Assembly (NCBI RefSeq): GCF_030286045.1
Contig: NZ_CP127390.1
Location: 1,426,001-1,490,000, forward strand
Direction of reading: 5' to 3'
Source: Propionimicrobium sp. PCR01-08-3
GTDB taxonomy: Bacteria > Actinomycetota > Actinomycetes > Propionibacteriales > Propionibacteriaceae
DNA: 64,000 bases
Positions 26,769-37,528 of this stretch are shown in pieces; within the stretch, counting starts at the first letter, position 1; every line of letters begins with the position of its first letter. The notes beneath the pieces are model-generated. The model worked only from the letters and a program-made list of their open reading frames with translations, ran no database searches and was not told where the DNA came from. The translations under genes and the position numbers were made by a program.

Positions 26769-29700
26769 CCATGCTCGACACCCTCTTCGGGCTCATCCCG
26801 GCTGCCTCCAGGGGCCAGCAGTGGCTCGCCGAAGACCTGCAACTGGTGAACTGGGGCGGCTACGACGGCTATCACCGGGTCCGATTCTCACCCACCGCCA
26901 CTCTGCTGTGCGGCAGTTCCGGCTCGGGCAAATCCACTCTGATGGACGCCTATATCGCCTTGATGATGCCCCACACCACGCCCTTCAACGGCGCGTCCAA
27001 TGGGGGAGTGCAGGGACGCCCGCGGGGAGTGGATCAGCGCAACATCGTGTCGTATGGCAGAGGCAAACTCGATGAATCGCGCACTGCACAGGGCACCAAG
27101 GTGCGGGTGCTGCGCGGCGACGGCACCGACACCTGGACGGCGGTGGCGATGACCTGGGCCGACCATGACGGTTCCCGGTTCACGGCCGTCCGCGCCTGGT
27201 ATCTACCGGCCACCGCCCGAGCGCTCGAAGACACCGTGCGGGTTCGCGCCACTATCGACGGCGGTTTCGATCTGCGCGAGCTCGAAAGGGCCGCGACCCA
27301 ACGGCTGAATGATGCGTCCGTGCGGTCGGGCGGGCTGACAACTTTCGGCACCGAGCGGGAGTTCGCCGCGAAGCTGCATTCGACGCTGGGCATCGGGGCG
27401 GCCGGGGCCGGCAGCAAGGCGATGAGCCTGCTGGCCCGCATTCAGGCCGGCCAGCAGATCACCACGGTCGACGAGCTCTATAAGCGGATGGTCCTCGAAG
27501 AGCCTGAGACTCTGCAGGCCGCGGACGCCGTCGTCGAGCACTTCGATGAACTCGAATCCACCCGGCAGCGGATGATCACCGCCCAGCAACAGGTGCGCAC
27601 GCTGGCCCCGATTCGCGGGCTGAAGGTGAAGATCGAGTCCGCCGCCGAGAGGTTGCGGCTGATCGACGAGCTGGGCCGCTTCGACGATCCCCGCTCACTG
27701 GCGTCACTGTGGCAGGCAGAGCGCCGCCTCGGTTTGCTGCGTGAGGTCGAGCAGGAGTTGCGCGATCAGAAGCTTCGCGCCGATGAACTCGTCCGCAACA
27801 AGGAGGCACTTGCCCGGGCGGCTGCCGCCGAGCGGGACGGCTTGAGCGAGGTGCTGCGGGCCTCCGGCGGCGACCGGCTGGAGACCGCCCAGCGTGAGCT
27901 TCGCGACGCCGAGAACAACCTGCAGACCGTGCTGGACAATCGCGCGAAGCTGGACGAAGCCCTCGGCGCGCTGGGAACCGAGATCACCTCTGCCAAGCAA
28001 TTCGGCGAGCTGGTGGCCACCGCCACCTCACAGCTCTCCAATCCGGACGCCAAGAATGCCGCGTTGACGAGCTACGCCGAGGCCGAAGCCACCCGACGGT
28101 CGGCCGAAGCAAAGCTGACCGGGCTGGAATCCGAACGCTCACAGGCGGGGCTGCGCAACGGCAACATTCCCGCAGGGCTCGACACGTCCAGGAATCTGCT
28201 GGCGGAGGCGGCCGGGCTCAGCCCCGATGAGCTGCCGTTCGTCGGCGAGCTGATCGAGGTGCGGCCCGAATTTGAACCGTGGCGTGAGGCGTTCAATCTG
28301 GCGCTCGGCGGTTTCGCCACCACGCTGCTCATCGACCGCTCCAAGTTGCGCGACTTCCGCACAGCCATCAATACCGTGCAGACCCCCAAGCGGCTGCGCT
28401 ATGAAGGCGTCGAAACGGGGCAGGATTTCGGTGGCCAACTGGATGCCCGCACTCTGCCCGGACGCCTCGACTACCGCACCGGCCCGTTTGCCGGCTGGCT
28501 GCGCGCCAAATTGAGCGACCGGTTCGGATTCGTCTGCGTCGGCTCGGCCGATGAGCTGTCCAGACACGCGATGGCCTTGACCATCAACGGCCAGACCTCG
28601 CAGGGCGCCAGGGGAGCGCACGGCGGGCATGGCCGGGCCAATGTGCTCGGATTTTCGAACCAGCGCAGGGTGACCCAGCTCTCCGGCCAGATCGACGTGG
28701 CCAGGCAAGATCTGGTGATGGCCATCGATGCCGTTGACGAGGCGAAGCGTGCGCTTGGCCGGCTGGACGATGTTCAGCAGGCGTACCGCATCGTCCGCGG
28801 GTTCAGCTGGGATCAGATCGATGTGGCCCGCGCACAGGCCGAACAGCAGCGCTGGTCCGGCGTCCTGGAAGACCTGACGCAGGGCAATCCGAAGATCGCC
28901 GAACTGCGTGCCCAGATCGCCAAGGCTGGCGAGAAGGTGAATCGCTGCCAGCAGGAGATCGGCCGGGCCCGCACCAAACAAGAGCAGGTGCAAACGCAGT
29001 GGGCCGAAATCACCGACGAGGTCGATCAGGCCCAAGCCATGCTGGACGACGCCGAAGACGCCGGACGCGCGCTGAGCGAGGCCCAGTCACACTATCTCGA
29101 TCAAAGCTTCGATCTGACCGAGGGAGCTGCCGCCGGTTCGCACAAAGCCCGTTTGACCAGGTTCGATGCGGCGCTGACGACGGCGGCGAGCAAGTTGTCG
29201 TCCGATCAGGAAACGGCCCAGCAGAGCCTCGCAGACCAACGAGAGACGCTGCGCCGCACCCTGACCTCATTCGTGGAGCGCTGGCCCAACCCGAACCTGC
29301 TCGTCGATCCGGATACCTCGATCAACGACTTCGAGCAGATCCTCACCGACCTGGAATCAAGCGGCCTGCACACCCTCGAGCGCGATTGGCGGAATAGCCT
29401 GCTGAAACTGTCAGGAAACGACCTGACCAATCTGGATTCGATTCTGAGCCGATCGTTGCGGGAGATCCGGGAGCGCATCGAGCCGATCAATCTGATCATG
29501 CAGGATCTGCCGTTCTACGACGACAACCACCGGCTACAGATCACCGTCCGGGAGACCGGGTCGAACCTCAGGCAGCAATTCCGCCGGGAATTGCGCGCGG
29601 TGCGTGAACTCATCGCTGCCGCCGAGACCGACGAGCAGCGGGAGGCCTGCTTTGCCCGGATGGCGAAGCTGATCAACCGGATCCGGCGTCAGGCGCCCGA

Positions 29701-30115
29701 CTTCGCGGACCTTATCGATGTGCGCAACCATGTGCGGGTCAGCGCCGAGCGCGTCAATGCGACGACCAAGGAGCATGTCGCTCTGTACGACCATATCGGC
29801 GAGAAATCCGGTGGCGAATCCCAGGAACTCGTCGCCTTCATCGTCGGTGCCGCCTTGCGCTATCAGCTGGGCGATGCCGGATCGTCGCGGCCGCGTTATG
29901 CCCCGGTCTTCTTGGACGAGGCTCTCATCAAGGCGGACGCGCACTTCACCGAGCGGGCGATCGGCGCTTGGCGGGGCCTCGGATTCCAGCTGATCATCGG
30001 CGCACCCAACGACAAATACTCGGCGATCGAGCCCCACGTCGACGTCGAATACGACATTCTCAAAGACACCCACGGCAGATCGTGGGCGAAACCGAAGGTC
30101 GCGCTGCCGGCCTAG
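26765..30115 (+). CDS. jetC: JetC/MksB-like SMC ATPase
   Basis: A 1,116-residue SMC/MukB-like motor of the Wadjet type. The head begins with Walker [10 protein letters not shown] near residue 48. Two long coiled-coil arms flank a hinge-like region around residues 440-640. The second half of the head carries the signature SGGESQE near 1017 and Walker [10 protein letters not shown] near 1045. In Wadjet this ATPase extrudes plasmid DNA loops, and JetD then cuts the DNA. The GTG at 26765 overlaps the jetB stop. No gene follows on the plus strand, so the nuclease partner is missing locally. Confidence 0.9.
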   Translation: MTMLDTLFGLIPAASRGQQWLAEDLQLVNWGGYDGYHRVRFSPTATLLCGSSGSGKSTLMDAYIALMMPHTTPFNGASNGGVQGRPRGVDQRNIVSYGRGKLDESRTAQGTKVRVLRGDGTDTWTAVAMTWADHDGSRFTAVRAWYLPATARALEDTVRVRATIDGGFDLRELERAATQRLNDASVRSGGLTTFGTEREFAAKLHSTLGIGAAGAGSKAMSLLARIQAGQQITTVDELYKRMVLEEPETLQAADAVVEHFDELESTRQRMITAQQQVRTLAPIRGLKVKIESAAERLRLIDELGRFDDPRSLASLWQAERRLGLLREVEQELRDQKLRADELVRNKEALARAAAAERDGLSEVLRASGGDRLETAQRELRDAENNLQTVLDNRAKLDEALGALGTEITSAKQFGELVATATSQLSNPDAKNAALTSYAEAEATRRSAEAKLTGLESERSQAGLRNGNIPAGLDTSRNLLAEAAGLSPDELPFVGELIEVRPEFEPWREAFNLALGGFATTLLIDRSKLRDFRTAINTVQTPKRLRYEGVETGQDFGGQLDARTLPGRLDYRTGPFAGWLRAKLSDRFGFVCVGSADELSRHAMALTINGQTSQGARGAHGGHGRANVLGFSNQRRVTQLSGQIDVARQDLVMAIDAVDEAKRALGRLDDVQQAYRIVRGFSWDQIDVARAQAEQQRWSGVLEDLTQGNPKIAELRAQIAKAGEKVNRCQQEIGRARTKQEQVQTQWAEITDEVDQAQAMLDDAEDAGRALSEAQSHYLDQSFDLTEGAAAGSHKARLTRFDAALTTAASKLSSDQETAQQSLADQRETLRRTLTSFVERWPNPNLLVDPDTSINDFEQILTDLESSGLHTLERDWRNSLLKLSGNDLTNLDSILSRSLREIRERIEPINLIMQDLPFYDDNHRLQITVRETGSNLRQQFRRELRAVRELIAAAETDEQREACFARMAKLINRIRRQAPDFADLIDVRNHVRVSAERVNATTKEHVALYDHIGEKSGGESQELVAFIVGAALRYQLGDAGSSRPRYAPVFLDEALIKADAHFTERAIGAWRGLGFQLIIGAPNDKYSAIEPHVDVEYDILKDTHGRSWAKPKVALPA

Positions 30116-30227
30116 TAGACATCAGCGCTCAGCAGGCGCGCCACTGCGGTTGCCGGTTGTGACCCGCGAGCAGTGCGGACCGCCCAAGACAGCCATCGCG
30201 ACTCAACAGGGCGACACAGACAGACAG

Positions 30228-30275
30228 CCGGGCCCGGGGAACGACCTGTGAGTCGTTCATCCGGACCCGGATTTG
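30228..30275. terminator. Hairpin between convergent jetC and glpK, possible bidirectional terminator
   Basis: GGGCCCGG (30230-30237) faces CCGGACCC (30261-30268) with one mismatch, and AACGAC/GTCGTT form an inner stem around the loop CTGTGA. Only a weak T-rich stretch follows. The rest of the interval 30116-30320 shows no gene and no JetD remnant that I can see. Confidence 0.45.
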
Positions 30276-30320
30276 TCTGCCGGCCGCCATCAACTGCGGC
30301 CGCGGTCAACTAGTCAGCCG

Positions 30321-31850
30321 TCACTCGACGACGTCGTCGTCGACCCAGTCGAGGGTCTTCGACACTGCCTTCTTCCAGTTGCGGTAGAGACGCTCGCGCT
30401 CGGCCTCGTTCTCCTCACCGGACTCGGGCTCCCAGCGCTTGTCCTCGGCCCAGTTCGCGACAACATCCTTTTCGCCTTCCCAGAAGCCGACCGCGATGCC
30501 CGCGGCGTAGGCCGCGCCCAACGCCGTGGTCTCTGCGACCACCGGACGCACCACATTCACGTCCAGCTGATTCGCCTGGAACTGCATCAACAGGTTGTTG
30601 GCGGTCATTCCGCCATCAACACGCAACTCGGCCAGCGGCACACCCGCGTCCGCGTTCATGGCCTCCAACACATCCCGGGTCTGGTAGGCGGTTGCCTCCA
30701 GCACTGCGCGTGCCAGATGGCCACGGTTGCAGAAGCGGGTCAGGCCCACCACCGCGCCGCGGGCGTCCGAACGCCAGTAGGGTGCGAACAGGCCCGAGAA
30801 GGCCGGCACGAAGTAGGCGCCGCCGTTGTTCTCGACCGATGCGGCCAACTCCTCGATCTCGGGAGCCGACGCGATGATCTTCAGATTGTCGCGCAGCCAC
30901 TGCACCAGCGAACCGGTGACAGCGATCGAGCCCTCGAGAGCGTAGACCTGCTTCGCGTCCCCGATCTTGTAGCAGACGGTCGTCAGCAGACCATTCTTCG
31001 AGAAGACGGCCTCCTCGCCGGTGTTCATCAGCATGAAGTTACCGGTGCCGTAGGTATTCTTGGCCATGCCCTTCTCGAAGCAGGCCTGGCCGAAGGTGGC
31101 GGCCTGCTGATCACCGAGGATGCCCGCGATCGGGGTATCGATGATGAGGCTTTCCTTGTCACCGTTCGCATAAACCTCGGAACACGACCTGATCTCGGGA
31201 AGCATCGACATCGGGATGCCCATGGCCTCACACATGCCCGGATCCCACTCCAGAGTGCGGATATCCATCAGCATGGTGCGTGAAGCGTTGGTGACATCGG
31301 TGATGTGCAGGCCGCCGTGCTGGCTGCCCGTGAGATTCCAGATCACCCAGGAGTCCATGGTGCCGAATGCCAGTTTGCCGGCCTCCGCCTTCTCGCGGGC
31401 ACCCTCCACATTGTCAAGAATCCACTTGATCTTCGGTCCGGCGAAATACGTCGCCAGCGGCAGGCCGACGATGTCCTTGAAGCGGTCGGGGCCCTCGTCC
31501 CCGGCCAGTTCGTCACAGATCTTCTGGGTGCGGGTGTCCTGCCAGACGATCGCGTTGTAGATCGGTTCGCCGGTCTCGCGGTCCCAGACCATGGTGGTCT
31601 CGCGCTGATTGGTGATGCCGACGGCGGCGATCTGGTGACGGTTGATACGAGCCCGGGCGAGGGCCTGGCCCATCACCTCGTTGACGTTGCTGCGGATCTC
31701 GTCCGGATTGTGCTCGACCCATCCGGCACGCGGAAAGATCTGCTCATGCTCGAGCTGACCGCTCGACACGATCTGGCCATCATGATTGAAAATGATGGCC
31801 CTCGTGCTGGTAGTTCCCTGGTCGATTGCCATGATGAACATTTCAGTCAC
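30321..31850 (-). CDS. glpK: Glycerol kinase
   Basis: A 509-residue FGGY-family kinase that phosphorylates glycerol to sn-glycerol-3-phosphate. The N-terminal phosphate loop DQGTTSTRA is at residues 10-18, and the family motifs [22 protein letters not shown] and [10 protein letters not shown] are all present. Length and motifs match full GlpK. The GTG start at 31850 has AAAGGAG nine bases upstream. The gene lies 51 bases behind glpF in the same direction, so uptake and trapping of glycerol are co-expressed; product feeds the GlpABC dehydrogenase next door. Confidence 0.97.
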   Translation of the reverse strand: MTEMFIMAIDQGTTSTRAIIFNHDGQIVSSGQLEHEQIFPRAGWVEHNPDEIRSNVNEVMGQALARARINRHQIAAVGITNQRETTMVWDRETGEPIYNAIVWQDTRTQKICDELAGDEGPDRFKDIVGLPLATYFAGPKIKWILDNVEGAREKAEAGKLAFGTMDSWVIWNLTGSQHGGLHITDVTNASRTMLMDIRTLEWDPGMCEAMGIPMSMLPEIRSCSEVYANGDKESLIIDTPIAGILGDQQAATFGQACFEKGMAKNTYGTGNFMLMNTGEEAVFSKNGLLTTVCYKIGDAKQVYALEGSIAVTGSLVQWLRDNLKIIASAPEIEELAASVENNGGAYFVPAFSGLFAPYWRSDARGAVVGLTRFCNRGHLARAVLEATAYQTRDVLEAMNADAGVPLAELRVDGGMTANNLLMQFQANQLDVNVVRPVVAETTALGAAYAAGIAVGFWEGEKDVVANWAEDKRWEPESGEENEAERERLYRNWKKAVSKTLDWVDDDVVE

Positions 31851-31901
31851 GTTGATTTACTCCTTTGAAGTGTTGAAGTTCTGGTTGACCGCCGGTTGGC
31901 T

Positions 31902-32711
31902 TTACTTCGCGACCAGCTGGAAGAAGGGCGCCGAATCGGCCGGCAGAGTGCCCACGGCAAGATAGATCGGCACGATGATGATCGCGGCCAGGATGCCACC
32001 GCTCAGCGGGCCGGCGATCGGAATCCAGGCGTAACCCCAGTCGGACGAGCCCTTGCCCTTGATGGGAACGATGGCGTGGATGATGCGCGGGCCGAGGTCA
32101 CGGACCGGGTTGATGGCGTATCCGGTCGGGCCACCGAGCGAAGCGCCGATACCGACGATGATCAAGGTCACACCGAGAGGCATCCATGCGTTGCCGTTGG
32201 GATCTTGCAGACCCGCGACGATGACCCAGCCAACCAGCACGAAGGTAGCAATGACCTCGGTGAGGTAGTTCCAGAACGGCTTGCGAATCTCCGGTCCGGT
32301 GGCGAAGGTGCCGAGCTTCAGCGCCGGATCGACATCCTCGTCATAGTGGTTCTTGTAGGCCAGCCACGCGAGGAAGGCACCGAGCAACGAGCCGAGAATT
32401 TGCGCAACCACGTACACACCCACGAGCGCCCAGTCGATCGAATTACCCAAGATAAGTTCACGGACGACCACCCCGGCGGTGACGGCGGGATTCAGATGCC
32501 CACCGGTGGCGCTGGCGAAATAGACACCGGCCATAACCGCAATGCCCCAGCCGAAGTTCACGAAGAGGAAGCCGGTTCCATTTCCTTTCGTTTTCCCGAG
32601 CAAATTATTAGCGACAACTCCAACGCCCAAGAGCAGCAGGATCGCTGTCCCTACGAATTCTGAAATAAAAGCCTCTCCAAGAGAGGAGACGACCAGGGGT
32701 GTCAGAAACAT
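31902..32711 (-). CDS. glpF: Glycerol uptake facilitator (aquaglyceroporin)
   Basis: A 269-residue major intrinsic protein channel with six helices. The two pore motifs are GHLNPAVT near residue 70 and the second half-helix INPVRDLGPR near 198, where NPV replaces NPA. The aspartate after NPVR is typical of glycerol facilitators rather than strict water channels. An AAGGAAGGGA site precedes ATG 32711. The gene heads a glpF-glpK operon. Confidence 0.93.
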   Translation of the reverse strand: MFLTPLVVSSLGEAFISEFVGTAILLLLGVGVVANNLLGKTKGNGTGFLFVNFGWGIAVMAGVYFASATGGHLNPAVTAGVVVRELILGNSIDWALVGVYVVAQILGSLLGAFLAWLAYKNHYDEDVDPALKLGTFATGPEIRKPFWNYLTEVIATFVLVGWVIVAGLQDPNGNAWMPLGVTLIIVGIGASLGGPTGYAINPVRDLGPRIIHAIVPIKGKGSSDWGYAWIPIAGPLSGGILAAIIIVPIYLAVGTLPADSAPFFQLVAK

Positions 32712-32800
32712 CCGGTATTCCCTTCCTCATAATCCTTGCGGCACCTCGATTCGGCAGGCATCTCGTGGCCCGCCTCTTCTCGGCATTCAGGATTTGTGTT

Positions 32801-32822
32801 CTTCTGGGGTCGATCCCAGAAG
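32801..32822. promoter_or_regulatory. Palindrome upstream of glpF, operator candidate
   Basis: CTTCTGGG (32801-32808) and CCCAGAAG (32815-32822) form perfect 8-bp arms around GTCGAT. Each side is flanked by GATTTGTG. The site lies about 90 bases upstream of the glpF start. It could bind a glycerol regulator or form a leader hairpin. The remaining interval 32712-33010 has no gene I can support. Confidence 0.4.
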
Positions 32823-33010
32823 ATTTGTGGTGAATCCGGACTTACTTTCGTTGTACAAATCCACCGACAACCATCATGCCAAGAAAACGCGGAGCCGAGC
32901 AATAGCTGGACCCCGCTTTAGGGCGCGTGTCTCGGCCGAGGCGCCAGGGGCCGGAACCGGCGTGACGAACAGGCCGATAGGAACCGCATAACGCGAGGCC
33001 AGCCAGAGAG

Positions 33011-33044
33011 TGAGGCCCAACGGCTGAGCTGCCGGTGGGCCTCA
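33011..33044 (-). terminator. Terminator-like hairpin after glpC
   Basis: TGAGGCCCA (33011-33019) pairs with TGGGCCTCA (33036-33044), with an inner CGGC/GCCG stem and a six-base loop. It lies 12 bases past the glpC stop. The following T-content on the minus strand is modest. Confidence 0.6.
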
Positions 33045-33055
33045 GGATCTGGTCA

Positions 33056-34420
33056 TCACCTGTGTGAGTTGTCCTTATCCAGCCCGTAGGCGCGGTGAAT
33101 CAGCGAAATGGGATGAACGGTGGGAACACCGGTCGATTTCGTGATCTGCCACCGGCAGGTTTCGGTGTCGCAGACCGCGAGTTCAGGGTTCGTGTCGATC
33201 ACCATATCGAAAAGTGCTTGACCGACCGCCTGGGCTACGTCATACTTCTCTTTCTTCAGCCCATAGGTGCCGGCAATTCCGCAACAGGCCTGCCCGGATT
33301 CGACGACCTTCAATCCCGGAATGAGCTCCAGCAGCCGAATGGCGGGCATTCCCATTCCCTGACCCTTGAGCTGACAGGGTGCATGATAGGGCACCGTCAT
33401 ATCCAAACGTCCGAAGGTGTGGGGGAGAGTGCCCTCGTCTTCCAGTTCCATCAAGAACTCGGAGGTTTCGCGAAGTCTGGTGCCCACATCGATCAGCTCC
33501 GGATCGTCCACCCCCATGATCTCGTGCGCCTCGTGTTTGAGCATCCCGGCACACGATCCGGACGATGAGATGATCGTCAGGTCCTTCCCCGCGGCACGCA
33601 ACTGCTTGCACAGCTTGCGGACGGTCTTGCGGGCTCCCGTGAACAAGCCGTTCGACTGCTGCGCCAGCCCGCAGCAACCCTGGGCTGGAATGATGACCTC
33701 ATAGCCGAGGTATTCAAGAACTTCGACGGTATGAATCGAGGTTTGCACTTCGAAGTAGCCGCCCGCGCAGCCATGGAAGAACACCACCGGCCCACGCGTG
33801 ACGCGAGTATTGGGGCGCTTGTGATGTTTGGCCCAGCCGACGAAGGACTGATTCTGCGGTGTGGGCATCGGTGCATCACGGTGCACCCCGACTGCTTTCT
33901 CCATGACGATACGGATCGGCTTGTTGTTGAGAGCAGCCCTGGCGACCGGGGCGATCGGAGTCATCAGCTTGCCCATCATCACCGTCTCGCCGATCAGCAT
34001 GTCGCGGATCGGCATGTGGTCGGCCTTCATCACGGCCCGCGCCATCGAGTTCAGTTCGGCGATCTGCACACCCTGCGGGCAGCTCAACGTACAGATGCCG
34101 CAGCTGGAGCAGTAATCGAGCGAATGATCAACGGATTCGCCGTGGCGGAACCGTTCGGCCTGGGGGCCCACGTATTTGGGCCCGGAGAACAGCGGGGTGA
34201 CCGCCGATACCGGGCACTGGGTCTCGCAGATCGTGCATTTGACGCAGTGATCGAGGCTCGCCCGGTTGAGGCGCTGGGCCGCGAAGATATCCGGTTCCTT
34301 GGTGTTCAGGGCCAAGAACTTCGGCCCCTGCTGTGAGGTGACCAGGCGTTCGGCACGTTCGGTGTCGCGCTCGTCGCGCTCGGCCTGGGTGAGTTGCTTC
34401 GGATCCTTCTTGGTGCTCAT
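33056..34420 (-). CDS. glpC: Anaerobic glycerol-3-phosphate dehydrogenase, iron-sulfur subunit C
   Basis: A 454-residue iron-sulfur subunit that anchors GlpAB and passes electrons to the quinone pool. Two ferredoxin-type clusters are visible: CVKCTICETQCP near residue 60 and CSSCGICTLSCP near 108. Two CCG domains follow, with CCGLAQQ near 245 and CCGIAGTYG near 375, as expected for GlpC. The start overlaps glpB by 4 nt. It is the last gene of glpABC and ends at a hairpin. Confidence 0.93.
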   Translation of the reverse strand: MSTKKDPKQLTQAERDERDTERAERLVTSQQGPKFLALNTKEPDIFAAQRLNRASLDHCVKCTICETQCPVSAVTPLFSGPKYVGPQAERFRHGESVDHSLDYCSSCGICTLSCPQGVQIAELNSMARAVMKADHMPIRDMLIGETVMMGKLMTPIAPVARAALNNKPIRIVMEKAVGVHRDAPMPTPQNQSFVGWAKHHKRPNTRVTRGPVVFFHGCAGGYFEVQTSIHTVEVLEYLGYEVIIPAQGCCGLAQQSNGLFTGARKTVRKLCKQLRAAGKDLTIISSSGSCAGMLKHEAHEIMGVDDPELIDVGTRLRETSEFLMELEDEGTLPHTFGRLDMTVPYHAPCQLKGQGMGMPAIRLLELIPGLKVVESGQACCGIAGTYGLKKEKYDVAQAVGQALFDMVIDTNPELAVCDTETCRWQITKSTGVPTVHPISLIHRAYGLDKDNSHR

Positions 34421-35646
34421 GCCAGATCTCCAATCGCGTCCGCGGCGCGCACGGCCGACGCCGCCGCGATGCCTTCTCCCGACTTCTCACTCCAGCGCAT
34501 TGCCCCGGCCAGTATTCCACCGGCGGCGAAGAGGTTCGCAAAGACCGGCCGGTCGTCCGCGTCGAGCACCCGCATCTTGTCATCGACGGCAACCCCGCTG
34601 CGAAACAGCGGCTGCTCGGCTCGTCTGTCCGGTCCGATGAGTTGTCCGTCGGGAACGCGTACCGGCAGGCCGAGGTGTGTCTCATGTACCTCGCCATAAG
34701 AATCCAGGGTCAGTGCGCCGGATTCGAAACCACCCGGGGCATAGACGAATGCATCAGCGCTGAGCGTAGTGATGTGGCCGGAGGTTGCAGCATCGACCGA
34801 CGTTGCCCGGCCGCCGTCGCCATGGATGTCGACCACTCGAGCGCCGAGAATCCAGCGCACCCGCAAATCCTGCAGGCGTCTGCTGGCATATTCGTTGAGC
34901 CGCATGCCCGGCACACCCGGCGGCGGCATGGGTATCTCGGCGATGGTGTGGCCGATGCGTTCACCGAGGTCGGCGAAAGCCCGGGGATCGCGGTAGCCGG
35001 CGACCGCCGGCACCAGCACCTTCTCACCAGCCAGCAATTGCGCGCTCAACGCTTTCGCGAAACGCGCCCTGAACTCGGGACGATCCATCGCGCGTGCATA
35101 GCTGAGTGCTGACGGATCGGCCTCGTTGCCCCGGGGCTGCAGCGAGATCTCGACCGCGCGGGCCGGTACCTGCTGGGCCGCCAGGTTGCCTGCGATCAGG
35201 TCGGCCGGAAAGTCTTTGAGCTCGCGGACACCGGCCACCACCACCGGATCGTGATCGGCACGCACGTCAGAGGCCACCATGGTCGGCGAGGCCAGGTAGG
35301 TGGGACGCAATGCGCCGACAGCGGTGGGCAGCAGCCAGTTGCGTCCGTCATTGCCTGCCAGCAGATCACCGAAGAAGCTCGCCGCATAATCTGTGCCGGT
35401 GCGCACTGCCTCGGTCCCCAGCAGAGCGTAGGGGTGTCCGGGATTCGCGGCAATGAAGTCGTCCAGCACATCGAATGGACGATCGACCCGCTCCGGTGCA
35501 TACCCGAGCACGTCGAACCCGCCATGGGACAGTTGCAGACCACCGATGCCGAAAGTGACGACGCTCACCTTGGCGCCCTGATCGACCAGCCGTGCCGCCG
35601 CGAGCAGACCGGCGACACCGGCACCGATAACCACGACGTCGTTCAT
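34417..35646 (-). CDS. glpB: Anaerobic glycerol-3-phosphate dehydrogenase, subunit B
   Basis: A 409-residue flavoprotein subunit. It begins with the FAD-binding motif VVIGAGVAGLLAAARL (residues 5-20) and contains the family blocks HGGFDVLGY near 41 and FASGGILAGAMRW-like sequence near 385, where FAAGGILAG is seen. It works with GlpA and GlpC to oxidise glycerol-3-phosphate to dihydroxyacetone phosphate under anaerobic conditions. It overlaps both neighbours by 4 nt. Confidence 0.92.
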   Translation of the reverse strand: MNDVVVIGAGVAGLLAAARLVDQGAKVSVVTFGIGGLQLSHGGFDVLGYAPERVDRPFDVLDDFIAANPGHPYALLGTEAVRTGTDYAASFFGDLLAGNDGRNWLLPTAVGALRPTYLASPTMVASDVRADHDPVVVAGVRELKDFPADLIAGNLAAQQVPARAVEISLQPRGNEADPSALSYARAMDRPEFRARFAKALSAQLLAGEKVLVPAVAGYRDPRAFADLGERIGHTIAEIPMPPPGVPGMRLNEYASRRLQDLRVRWILGARVVDIHGDGGRATSVDAATSGHITTLSADAFVYAPGGFESGALTLDSYGEVHETHLGLPVRVPDGQLIGPDRRAEQPLFRSGVAVDDKMRVLDADDRPVFANLFAAGGILAGAMRWSEKSGEGIAAASAVRAADAIGDLA

Positions 35647-37292
35647 CGCGCCACCTCCGACTTCTTGTTGGCTGCCCCGGTCGTTGACTCGGGAGGAGTG
35701 GCTGCGTCTAATGGCACCGGCTCCAATACGGTCGAGGGCTCGGGCAGGTGCTCAACGTCGAGCAGTCCCTGGAAGATCCATTCGTCCAATGCGGTTTGCC
35801 GCACCTGGTCGCCGTGCAGGATGGGCCACAGCCCGATCCAGCGGTTGGACAAGAATTCGTGCAGTCTCAGGTTCGCGCCATCCGCGTCAAGGATTCCTTC
35901 GGAACAGGCGATGCCCGTCGCCCGTAGGCTGCAGAATCCTCCCTGGCAAGGCCCCATTCCCAACCGGAGATGGCGGCGCAGGTCGTCCATGCTGGACTTC
36001 GGATCGGCGTGCATCGCGTCGGTGAGCATCGTACGGCTCATCAATTCGCATTCGCAGATGATCTGGTCCTCGCGGCGGTCCTGCTCGCGATCGTGCAACC
36101 GGTGAGTGACCACGTAATTATGGCCATCGGTCGATCCCGGCACCGGTTCATCGGCGGTACGGCATTCGCGCTGGTCACCGAGTTGCTCGCACATCACGTC
36201 GACGATGTTCTTGGCCATCAGCCGATAGGTGGTCAACTTACCGCCGGCGATGGTCAGGATGCCCGAAACGCCGTCTCGAGACTGGTGGTCGAGGATCGAC
36301 ATGCCGCGAGACATGTGCCGGGTGTCTTGAGCGGACACCCGCGCGTCCTTCACCAAGGGACGCGCACCCGACCAGGCGTGCAACGCGCGCGCCTTGCGGA
36401 AGCCCGGAATCAGCGTCTCGCCGGAGTCGAACATCTGCTGTACTTCGTCATGCGGGATCGCGAGCTTGTCCGGATCGTCGGCGCGCACATCGGTCGTGCC
36501 GATGATCGAGACCGTGTGCACCGGCACCAGGATGTCTCCGTCGGCCGGATAGATGCAGCGATTGACGACGGTGTTGACCAGCCGGTGATTCATGGCGATC
36601 ATGATGCCGCGTCCCGGCACCACTTCGACGTCGTGGCAGCCCGCCATTTCGGCGATGTGATGCGCCCAGGCACCGGCTGCATTGATGACGAAGCGGCAGT
36701 TGATGGTGAGTTCGTCGCCGCTGCGCCGGTCGGTACAGCTGACCGCCGTGACCGCCGAGTCGCTGACCTCGATCCCCGTCACCGTGTGGTAGGTCAGAAT
36801 TTTTGCGCCATACTCCTGGGCCGATCGCGCGGCTCCCCATACCAACTGCCAGCCGTCGACGGTGCCGTCCTCGACGGCGAAGGCCCGCTTGATGCCCGGA
36901 TTGACTCGGGGCTCCCGTCGCAGCGCTTCGGCGACGCTGATCTCTTCGACGGGCACGCCGGTATCGTGGCAGCCGGCCCAGAACTTGTCGGAGAAATCGA
37001 GATCATCCTCGGGAGTGACCACGAACAGGCCGCCGGTGGCTTCCACCGCGCTCGCGTGGATACGCGTGACGATCGCATTCTCTTCTGCGCACTCGGTCGC
37101 CGAGCGTGGATCGCTCACGACATATCGTCCGCCTGAATGCAACAGTCCGTGGTAACGGCCGGTGGTCCCTTGGCCCAGGTCGGCGCGATCGACCAGGATC
37201 GCCGAGTACCCCCGCATGGCGACATCGCGCACCACGCCCGTTCCGGTGGAACCGCCGCCCACCACCACCACATCGCAGTCCAAGGTGCGCAT
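35643..37292 (-). CDS. glpA: Anaerobic glycerol-3-phosphate dehydrogenase, subunit A
   Basis: A 549-residue catalytic FAD subunit. The dinucleotide motif VVVVGGGSTGTGVVRD is at residues 8-23. The GlpA/GlpD fold continues with GTTGRYHGLLHSGGRY near 42, and a BFD-like [2Fe-2S] domain near residues 430-470 supplies ICECE and GPCQGGFC cysteines, which distinguishes GlpA from aerobic GlpD. The ATG at 37292 has a strong GAGGAGG site. It heads the glpABC operon; a TAATCT candidate -10 lies just upstream at about 37,327-37,332. Confidence 0.95.
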   Translation of the reverse strand: MRTLDCDVVVVGGGSTGTGVVRDVAMRGYSAILVDRADLGQGTTGRYHGLLHSGGRYVVSDPRSATECAEENAIVTRIHASAVEATGGLFVVTPEDDLDFSDKFWAGCHDTGVPVEEISVAEALRREPRVNPGIKRAFAVEDGTVDGWQLVWGAARSAQEYGAKILTYHTVTGIEVSDSAVTAVSCTDRRSGDELTINCRFVINAAGAWAHHIAEMAGCHDVEVVPGRGIMIAMNHRLVNTVVNRCIYPADGDILVPVHTVSIIGTTDVRADDPDKLAIPHDEVQQMFDSGETLIPGFRKARALHAWSGARPLVKDARVSAQDTRHMSRGMSILDHQSRDGVSGILTIAGGKLTTYRLMAKNIVDVMCEQLGDQRECRTADEPVPGSTDGHNYVVTHRLHDREQDRREDQIICECELMSRTMLTDAMHADPKSSMDDLRRHLRLGMGPCQGGFCSLRATGIACSEGILDADGANLRLHEFLSNRWIGLWPILHGDQVRQTALDEWIFQGLLDVEHLPEPSTVLEPVPLDAATPPESTTGAANKKSEVAR

Positions 37293-37528
37293 GCCTGCCT
37301 CCTCGCTGATTCGGCGCTGTCATGAGATTATTCCCCAACACTAGAGGAGGTACCGGTAAGACGGGATAGCGGCGGGCCTTTCTGCGTTTCGCCGCTGCAG
37401 CAGCGATCAAGGTGAGTATTTCCCGTAGTCACGGTGTGGTCATCGGCACCGCGAGATGTGAGGGACACTGAACCGGCAACGCATTTGGCAAGGTATGCCT
37501 AATTCTTCGCGAGGCTGAGCACAACCGG

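Noticed and set aside
30116-30320. Search for a JetD remnant after jetC.
   Set aside because: Only about 200 bases are available, with stops in all frames and no DUF3322 or DUF2220 motif; just a hairpin is present.
32736-32921. A 61-codon frame upstream of glpF considered as a leader peptide.
   Set aside because: No ribosome site or leaderless promoter, and the residues look like random non-coding sequence.
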